Source: an uncultured Flavobacteriaceae bacterium (lineage in GTDB: Bacteria; Bacteroidota; Bacteroidia; Flavobacteriales; Flavobacteriaceae). From it: a DNA stretch of 64,000 bases. The stretch covers positions 186,001-250,000 of the forward strand of contig CAJJAZ010000006.1 of the NCBI GenBank assembly GCA_905182295.1, given 5' to 3'. This document shows, in pieces, positions 58,870-64,000 of the stretch; within the stretch, counting starts at the first letter, position 1; each line of letters begins with the position of its first letter. The notes under the pieces were generated by a model. It ran no database searches. It was given only the letters and a program-made list of their open reading frames with translations, and was not told the DNA's origin. A program made the translations under genes and the position numbers.

Positions 58870-60456
58870 TTATTTATTATTAATTGGAAGTTCAATAAAA
58901 AATGAACTACCCTTCCCTTTTTCACTTTCAGCGTACACTTTGCCGCCGTGGTTATCTATAATTTTTTTAACATATGCCAAACCTAGACCGTGGCCTTTTA
59001 CATTGTGAATATTTCCTGTGTGTTCTCTGTAAAATTTTTCAAAAACTTGCTTTAAAACTGCTGAACTCATCCCAGCACCTTTGTCCTGTATTTCAACAAC
59101 AACAAACGAGCCTTTCATAGTAGTAAATACATCTAATTCAGGAACAACTGGAGAGTATTTAATCGCATTATCTAGGATATTCACAAATACATTGGTCAAA
59201 TGCATTTCATTGGCCATGATATTGGCCGATTCATTGTCAAAATGAGCATTTACGTAGCCGTTTCTATCGGAAACAATAAGACTAATGTGTGCAATAGCGT
59301 CTTCTAAAATATCATGAAGTAAGTGAGGTGCTTTTTGAATTTCTAGCTGGTTTTTATCTAGCTTAGATATGCGTAACACATTCTCTACTTGTGCGTGCAT
59401 TCGTTTATTTTCTTCTTTGATCATAGTAGCGTAACGAATTACTTTTTCATGATCATCTATGATTTTTGGATTCTTTATAGCCTCTACCGCTAAATTAATT
59501 GTGGCGATGGGGGTCTTGAATTCATGGGTCATATTATTGATAAAGTCAGACTTAATTTCTGAAATTTTCTTCTGCTTAATCAATTGGTACATTACAGAAA
59601 TAAATGCGACGATGATTACTAGCGTGAAAACCACTGAGAGCATAGCCATGCTAATAATTGAACCCAATAGAAAAGTGTTTTTCTTAGGAAAACTTAGGTA
59701 CAAGGAAAAATTACTATTCCCTAATCCATCTTCAAAAAGGGGCGCTTTGTAGGGCGAACTTGTGTCGTATTTAAATCTATTGGATTTAATCCTTGTGGGT
59801 AAATCCTGGCTGTAAACACCATATTCAAAAGGTATATCTAATCCCCTGTTTCTTAATTCTTTATCTAATTGCAATGCAATTTCCTGCTTAGTAACCCTAT
59901 TGTGAATGGGAATTTTACTGGCACTTTCTTTATATACGTTGTCAAATACAGCTCGATCTGTTTCAGAAAGACCTTCATTAATAATGAGCTTTTCTATTGG
60001 AGTAATGGTGTACGTACTACCGTCTAATCCGTAATTTTCTTTAAATGTAATTCTAGATCTTTGGCTGGCATAACCCTTTAAAACGGTACTATCCATTCCC
60101 ATTACATTGTCAAAAAAACTAGAGGCAATATTGTAATCTTCTTCTAAAATACCGTGAGAATAAACCATAGTCTCATTGGTGTTTAAGTTCCTATCAAAGA
60201 AGAAAAAATTCTTTAAATGTGAACTCTTAGGGGTACCTAAGCTATCTTTTAATTTTAAAAAATTATCGTAATAGGACGAAATCTCCCTTTTGGCAATTTT
60301 GTCAGTCACTTTTACAAGAACCTCTACTACAATAGTCTTAAACTCCTCCTCTTTAAAATCTACAGACTTTTTAATCCAATACCCTTGAATAAAAATAATA
60401 CCCAGTAGGGCAATACTCATAAACACCATTAAGGAAACTAGGATACGTCTTTTCAT
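58870..60456 (-). CDS. Sensor histidine kinase (RprX-like)
   Basis: 528 aa from ATG 60454-60456. Two transmembrane segments (about 7-27 and 258-282) flank a large periplasmic sensing domain. After them come the H box MTHEFKTPIATINLAVEAI, N box FVNILDNAIKYS, G1 DKGAGM and G2 GHGLGLAYVKKI. A possible start seven codons upstream lies beneath the -7 box and is rejected. Signal unknown. Confidence 0.95.
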   Translation of the reverse strand: MKRRILVSLMVFMSIALLGIIFIQGYWIKKSVDFKEEEFKTIVVEVLVKVTDKIAKREISSYYDNFLKLKDSLGTPKSSHLKNFFFFDRNLNTNETMVYSHGILEEDYNIASSFFDNVMGMDSTVLKGYASQRSRITFKENYGLDGSTYTITPIEKLIINEGLSETDRAVFDNVYKESASKIPIHNRVTKQEIALQLDKELRNRGLDIPFEYGVYSQDLPTRIKSNRFKYDTSSPYKAPLFEDGLGNSNFSLYLSFPKKNTFLLGSIISMAMLSVVFTLVIIVAFISVMYQLIKQKKISEIKSDFINNMTHEFKTPIATINLAVEAIKNPKIIDDHEKVIRYATMIKEENKRMHAQVENVLRISKLDKNQLEIQKAPHLLHDILEDAIAHISLIVSDRNGYVNAHFDNESANIMANEMHLTNVFVNILDNAIKYSPVVPELDVFTTMKGSFVVVEIQDKGAGMSSAVLKQVFEKFYREHTGNIHNVKGHGLGLAYVKKIIDNHGGKVYAESEKGKGSSFFIELPINNK

Positions 60457-60474
60457 CTTAATTAAATATGTTAA

Positions 60475-60482
60475 CAAAATTA
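60475..60482 (-). promoter_or_regulatory. Promoter -7 box for the histidine kinase operon
   Basis: TAATTTTG on the minus strand, 18 bases before ATG 60456; it fixes the start choice. Confidence 0.5.
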
Positions 60483-60517
60483 ATTATTACCACTTAATTA
60501 AGACATTTAATAAACAT

Positions 60518-60541
60518 AATATTAACATTTAAGTTAATATT
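60518..60541. repeat. AT-rich inverted repeat upstream of the histidine kinase
   Basis: AATATTAAC, ATTTAA, GTTAATATT: a perfect 9-bp palindrome arm pair about 36 bases upstream of the -7 box, between coaE and the kinase. No GC core, so a poor terminator; an operator is possible. Confidence 0.45.
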
Positions 60542-60555
60542 TACGATATGTTATA

Positions 60556-61152
60556 TTATTTAATTAAAATATTATGAATTTCTCTAGTTTTTAACAATGT
60601 TTTTGCTAAGTCTTGATTGTGAATCACGAAATTTGCTTTTTTCGCATTTTTATTATCTAAAAATTGTGCTTTCATAACAGCAGAAACCTCCGACTTAGAC
60701 TTAGCATCCCTTCTGACGACCCTTTCAATTCTCTCATCTACAGGAGCAGTCACCAAAATCAATGCATCAAAAGCAGCTTCTTTTTGATTTTCAAAAACTA
60801 AGGCAGATTCATAAATCACATAGTTTAGTCTGTTAGCCTTTTGTGATTCTTTTAATAACCACTTTTCAAAGTCACTGCTAACTGCAGGGTGTACAAGTTC
60901 ATTTAAGGCTTGCCTTTTTTTTGGATCACCAAATATCTCAGAAGCAATATGTGCTTTATTTAAACCCCCATCTTTTAAATAGGCGTCTTTACCTAAAAGA
61001 GACTCAATCGAATCTTTTAGGACTAAATCAGATACCATAATTGCTTTAGCAGCTATATCTGAAAAATACACAGATGCTCCAAACGATTTAAAAAAATCAC
61101 ACACAATAGTTTTACCTACGCCTATACCTCCAGTAATAGCAACTACTTTCAT
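60556..61152 (-). CDS. coaE: Dephospho-CoA kinase
   Basis: 198 aa P-loop kinase, last step of CoA synthesis. Walker A TGGIGVGKTIVCDFF, then YFSDIAAKAIM, LNELVHPAV and YESALVFENQKEAAFD fit the family. The C-terminus ANFVIHNQD is standard. It begins 1 base after the YbbR gene and is the last gene of an operon starting near the glycosyltransferase. Confidence 0.95.
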   Translation of the reverse strand: MKVVAITGGIGVGKTIVCDFFKSFGASVYFSDIAAKAIMVSDLVLKDSIESLLGKDAYLKDGGLNKAHIASEIFGDPKKRQALNELVHPAVSSDFEKWLLKESQKANRLNYVIYESALVFENQKEAAFDALILVTAPVDERIERVVRRDAKSKSEVSAVMKAQFLDNKNAKKANFVIHNQDLAKTLLKTREIHNILIK

Positions 61153-61153
61153 G

Positions 61154-62119
61154 TTAATTATTTTTAGTTAAAATATATTCAACCCCTATTGATTCTGCCA
61201 AATAAGCTTTAAAAATGCCTTCATTCTTTATACTTATTTTAGGCCTCAAAACATTTAAATAATCATTATTTTCAAAGGGATATTCAACATATAATACAAC
61301 ATCCGTTTCGCTAATACTTTTAAGTACCTCTAATGGAGCAGCAACAACAACAGACAATTGACTCGGAAAAAATTTAATCCCATAATGGGCCGGAAGACCT
61401 CTTGCCTCTATATTTAACTCAAATGAAAGCTCTGAAAAAGAGGCTACTTCAATAGAGACTTTTGCATGACTAGGGAAGAAATTTAATAACCCACTTTCTG
61501 AAGCATCTTTAAGCGACATTAAAGTGTCTAAAGACTTATTCAACTGACTCATGACCAATGTTTCTGTCGCGACAATATTTAGGGTTGAAATATCCCTCAA
61601 AGCTCCGCGTACTAGGACACTATCTCTCTCTAGTGAAACTGCTTTAAGATAATGATTTGGCGCTGTCTTAATGTCACTCTTTAAGTTAACAGCTATTTTT
61701 TTTTCAGCCAATTTTAAAAAATTGGCCATTATAGGAGTTCCAGTTTCAAAACCAATTACCTCTATTCCTTCCCCAATTTGTAATTTAAATTGAGCCAACT
61801 GCATAGATTCATTTAAAACATAAGTCCCTTTGCCAGACAAGACTGCATCATTGACATTTAATACCAAAAACGGTTTAAATAGTGTCAACGATAAAAGCCT
61901 AAACCCACTTGAACGAACCAACAAGCTAACCTCTTTTGACAATTCACTAGACAATTGATAGTTTTGATTTGAATTCTCAAAATTTAAATTAAATGGAACA
62001 GCTTTGAGATAGGTTTCGTTTAAATTCTTTAAAAACCAGACAAAAAATGCCGCAAGTAGAAACAAGACAAAACGTCTGGCTTGATTTTTATTCAAAAAAA
62101 CAAAGTTAAATTTACTCAT
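61154..62119 (-). CDS. YbbR-like domain protein, membrane-anchored
   Basis: 321 aa from ATG 62117-62119. One N-terminal transmembrane segment (about 15-33, RRFVLFLLAAFFVWFL), then a long extracytoplasmic region of repeated beta units with the YbbR pattern (for example VNLKSDIKTAPNHYLKAVSL followed by DSVLVRGALRDIS). In Firmicutes YbbR (CdaR) regulates the cyclic-di-AMP synthase; no such enzyme is nearby here. Start overlaps the glycosyltransferase stop by 8 bases (ATGAGTAA), so the two are coupled. Confidence 0.88.
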   Translation of the reverse strand: MSKFNFVFLNKNQARRFVLFLLAAFFVWFLKNLNETYLKAVPFNLNFENSNQNYQLSSELSKEVSLLVRSSGFRLLSLTLFKPFLVLNVNDAVLSGKGTYVLNESMQLAQFKLQIGEGIEVIGFETGTPIMANFLKLAEKKIAVNLKSDIKTAPNHYLKAVSLERDSVLVRGALRDISTLNIVATETLVMSQLNKSLDTLMSLKDASESGLLNFFPSHAKVSIEVASFSELSFELNIEARGLPAHYGIKFFPSQLSVVVAAPLEVLKSISETDVVLYVEYPFENNDYLNVLRPKISIKNEGIFKAYLAESIGVEYILTKNN

Positions 62120-63122
62120 CTCCCTTTTTAAAGTACAAGTTAGGAAACATTTCCTCAATTGGCTTATTCGATAGGTAAAGGCGGAATTTAGTTTTTAAAA
62201 AGCCCCATCCATAAGCAAACATTTGAATAAAAAATGCTGGTATAACACTTAGCGCTACAAAAAAACTACCTTCTTTTATTAAGGCAGAGATGAATAACAA
62301 ACCAAAATATACCGCTAGGAGTATTAAAGGCCATTTAAAGCCAAGCAATCCTAAAGTAACACCCAGCAGTAGAAACAACATAAATAAGGTTGGAAGCCAA
62401 AAAGTAGGTTTAGAATATTTAGGGTATTGCTTCATTAAAATAGGGCGTACACTCCCAAATGCATGTACTTGCTTAAAAAACAAACGCCAACTAATTCTTC
62501 TCTTGTGAAACACAAAGGCCTTTTCAATAAAGGATGAAACATATCCTAATTTCCACAATCTAATAGATAAATCAGGGTCTTCTCCTGGATGAATTCTTCC
62601 ATAACCGCCACTACTTAAAAAGGCTTCTTTAGAAATACCCATATTAAAACTCCTTGGCTCAAATTTCTGTATGGCCTTAGCACTCCCCCTTATACCTGCG
62701 GTTGTTAAAAAAGAAGTCATGGTGAAATTAATTGCTTTTTGCAAAGTAGAAAAAGAATTGTCTGCCGCATCAGGACCACCAAAAAAATCCACTTCATGGC
62801 TTGCTAAAAAAGACTTAACCGCACTTAAGTATCCAGGAGGAAGCACACAATCAGAGTCTAGAATTATAAAATAATTTCCTTTAGCCCTTTTCATTCCAAA
62901 ATTTCTAGAAGCACCAGGACCAGAATTAGTTTTGAAAAAATAAGACATGGGCAATCGGTCATTAAAAGACGCCACGATCTTTTCACTGGTATTAGTAGAG
63001 CCGTCTTCTATGACTACTACCTCAAAAACGTCCGTGTCCTGATCACAAAGGCTTTCTAAAAGCTCTTTCATCTCCTCAGGTCGGTTGTAAATAGGGATAA
63101 TAAAACTAAAAGTTTTATTCAT
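62112..63122 (-). CDS. Family 2 glycosyltransferase, membrane-associated
   Basis: 336 aa. GT-A domain (about 1-220): FSFIIPIYNRPEEM, VIEDGSTNTS, GPGASRNFGMKRAKG and the metal-binding LDSDCVLP. Then HPGEDPDLSIRLW (acceptor-side Asp) and two or three hydrophobic segments (about 235-310). It likely transfers a sugar to a lipid or polysaccharide at the inner membrane. ATG 63120-63122 or 63126-63128 start it; an ATG at 63149 lies inside the fabI terminator and is rejected. Confidence 0.9.
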   Translation of the reverse strand: MNKTFSFIIPIYNRPEEMKELLESLCDQDTDVFEVVVIEDGSTNTSEKIVASFNDRLPMSYFFKTNSGPGASRNFGMKRAKGNYFIILDSDCVLPPGYLSAVKSFLASHEVDFFGGPDAADNSFSTLQKAINFTMTSFLTTAGIRGSAKAIQKFEPRSFNMGISKEAFLSSGGYGRIHPGEDPDLSIRLWKLGYVSSFIEKAFVFHKRRISWRLFFKQVHAFGSVRPILMKQYPKYSKPTFWLPTLFMLFLLLGVTLGLLGFKWPLILLAVYFGLLFISALIKEGSFFVALSVIPAFFIQMFAYGWGFLKTKFRLYLSNKPIEEMFPNLYFKKGDE

Positions 63123-63137
63123 AGTCATTACTTTAAA

Positions 63138-63169
63138 CAAAGAAGCCATCTAAATAGATGGCTTCTTTG
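63138..63169 (-). terminator. fabI terminator
   Basis: CAAAGAAGCCATC, loop TAAATA, GATGGCTTCTTTG: perfect 13-bp stem, 15 bases after the fabI stop and just before the glycosyltransferase start. The T run after the stem on the minus strand is short, so some read-through is likely. Confidence 0.75.
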
Positions 63170-63183
63170 CAATATACTTGTGT

Positions 63184-63996
63184 TTATTTAGAAAAGTACT
63201 CTATTACTTCCTGGCTTACTCCTGTATTAGAAAAACCACCATCATGAAACAGATTCTGCATGGTTACTTTTCTTGTTAAGTCTGAAAACAAACTCACTGT
63301 ATAATCTGCACAGTCTGCTGCTGTAGCATTTCCTAAAGGTGACATTTTTTCTGCATAAGAAATAAAACCATCAAATCCTTTAACCCCTTGACCTGCTGTA
63401 GTTGGTGTTGGAGATTGAGAAATTGTATTTACACGCACTTTCTTTTCTTTACCGAAAAAGTACCCAAAACTTCTACCTACAGATTCTAAATAAGCCTTAT
63501 TATCTGCCATATCATTATAATCTGGAAAAGTACGTTGCGCAGCCATATAAGTCAAAGCGACAATACTACCCCACTCATTCATTGCATCTGCATGGTATAA
63601 CGATTTCATTACTTTATGAAAAGACAAGGCAGAAACATCCCAGCCTTTAGCTGTAAAGTCATAATTCTCATCCGTATAAGCCTTTCCTTTTCTCACATTT
63701 ACAGACATACCAATAGAATGTAAAACAAAATCTAGTTTTCCTCCTAATATTTCAGTGGCCTGAGCGACTAAATTGGATAAATCTTCCTCATTTGTAGCAT
63801 CTGCAGGAATAATCTGAGCGCCAGTTTTTTCTGCAAGATCTTTGATCTGACCCATTCTCAAAGCAATAGGTGCGTTTGTTAATACAAAAGAACCTCCTTC
63901 TTCATGAACCCGCTCTGCTGTTTTCCAAGCAATTGAATTTGGATCTAAAGCACCAAAAATAATTCCTCTTTTCCCTTTAAGTAAATTGTAAGCCAT
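63184..63996 (-). CDS. fabI: Enoyl-[acyl-carrier-protein] reductase (NADH), FabI
   Basis: 270 aa SDR-fold enzyme, final step of the fatty acid elongation cycle. The FabI-type start LLKGKRGIIFGALDPNSIAW, FVLHSIGMS, and the active site LTYMAAQRTFPDYNDMADNK with the two Tyr and the Lys are present. VNTISQSPTPTTAGQGVKGF replaces the usual SAGPIRT region, as in Bacteroidota FabI. The start ATG lies 5 bases from the window edge, so its promoter is outside. Confidence 0.96.
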   Translation of the reverse strand: MAYNLLKGKRGIIFGALDPNSIAWKTAERVHEEGGSFVLTNAPIALRMGQIKDLAEKTGAQIIPADATNEEDLSNLVAQATEILGGKLDFVLHSIGMSVNVRKGKAYTDENYDFTAKGWDVSALSFHKVMKSLYHADAMNEWGSIVALTYMAAQRTFPDYNDMADNKAYLESVGRSFGYFFGKEKKVRVNTISQSPTPTTAGQGVKGFDGFISYAEKMSPLGNATAADCADYTVSLFSDLTRKVTMQNLFHDGGFSNTGVSQEVIEYFSK

Positions 63997-64000
63997 ATGT

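Noticed and set aside
63123-63149. ATG 63149 as the glycosyltransferase start
   Set aside because: It lies inside the fabI terminator hairpin, and the GT fold begins at MNKTFSF.

Overview
The window is a dense, AT-rich chromosomal stretch from a Bacteroidota bacterium, most likely a marine-type member of Flavobacteriaceae. The evidence is the gene families (a carboxypeptidase-regulatory-like TonB receptor, a DUF5686-type barrel, a DUF5117/5118-type metalloprotease, CAL67264-like and YtxJ-like proteins, an RprX/RprY-like pair), the menaquinone cluster, the lack of ordinary Shine-Dalgarno sequences, and about 18 copies of the Bacteroidota promoter -7 box TAnnTTTG placed just upstream of genes. 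It reads as core genome. I see no insertion sequence, prophage, CRISPR array, tRNA, rRNA or replication origin. No stretch longer than about 300 bases lacks a gene once three features missed by simple ORF calling are included: two small membrane proteins (4899-5069 and 10734-10910) and an SRP RNA (42577-42672).

Layout. 1-9 kb: the 5' part of an exported metalloprotease, prfB with its programmed +1 frameshift, a small secreted Spy-like protein coupled to a TonB-dependent receptor, fumC, a coiled-coil membrane protein, an acetyltransferase and an exported MBL-fold hydrolase. 9-15 kb: ettA, a sugar-type oxidoreductase, a biotin-dependent carboxyltransferase subunit and an exported M24 peptidase. 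15-24.4 kb: a minus-strand menaquinone cluster (thioesterase, menF, menD, cvfB, menA, LytTR regulator, menC, CPBP protease, menE) without menB. 24.5-32.8 kb: an acetyltransferase, a secreted protein, dnaK, L-serine dehydratase, panB, a pseudouridine synthase and a large helical protein of unknown function. 32.9-39.4 kb: a short 2-isopropylmalate synthase followed by a degenerate isopropylmalate dehydrogenase homologue, then pheT and a second ABC-F protein. 39.6-46 kb: a TlpA-like lipoprotein, a transaldolase-like aldolase, an SDR behind the SRP RNA, a glutaminyl cyclase, a thioesterase, glyA and ytxJ. 46-52.6 kb: clpB, a TetR regulator with a histidine phosphatase, smpB, a barrel protein and pcm. 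52.7-64 kb: a plus-strand run of housekeeping genes up to miaA, then on the minus strand an RprXY-like two-component system, coaE, a YbbR-domain protein, a glycosyltransferase and fabI.

How the genes fit together. Translation quality and ribosome functions recur (prfB, two ABC-F proteins, smpB, miaA, pheT, SRP RNA, RluA-type synthase), as do proteostasis (dnaK, clpB, pcm), respiratory quinone synthesis, and serine/one-carbon, pantothenate and CoA metabolism (sdaA, glyA, panB, coaE). The most unusual item is the leuA-short plus catalytically dead LeuB-like pair at 32.9-35.2 kb, which I propose as a candidate enzyme/regulatory-subunit system. Other points worth a second look are promoter boxes abutting start codons (possible leaderless mRNAs for menD and smpB), a DnaQ exonuclease fused to a decayed GIY-YIG domain, and a voltage-gated channel carrying a C-terminal zinc ribbon. 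Function calls rest on reading motifs by eye; no database search was run.
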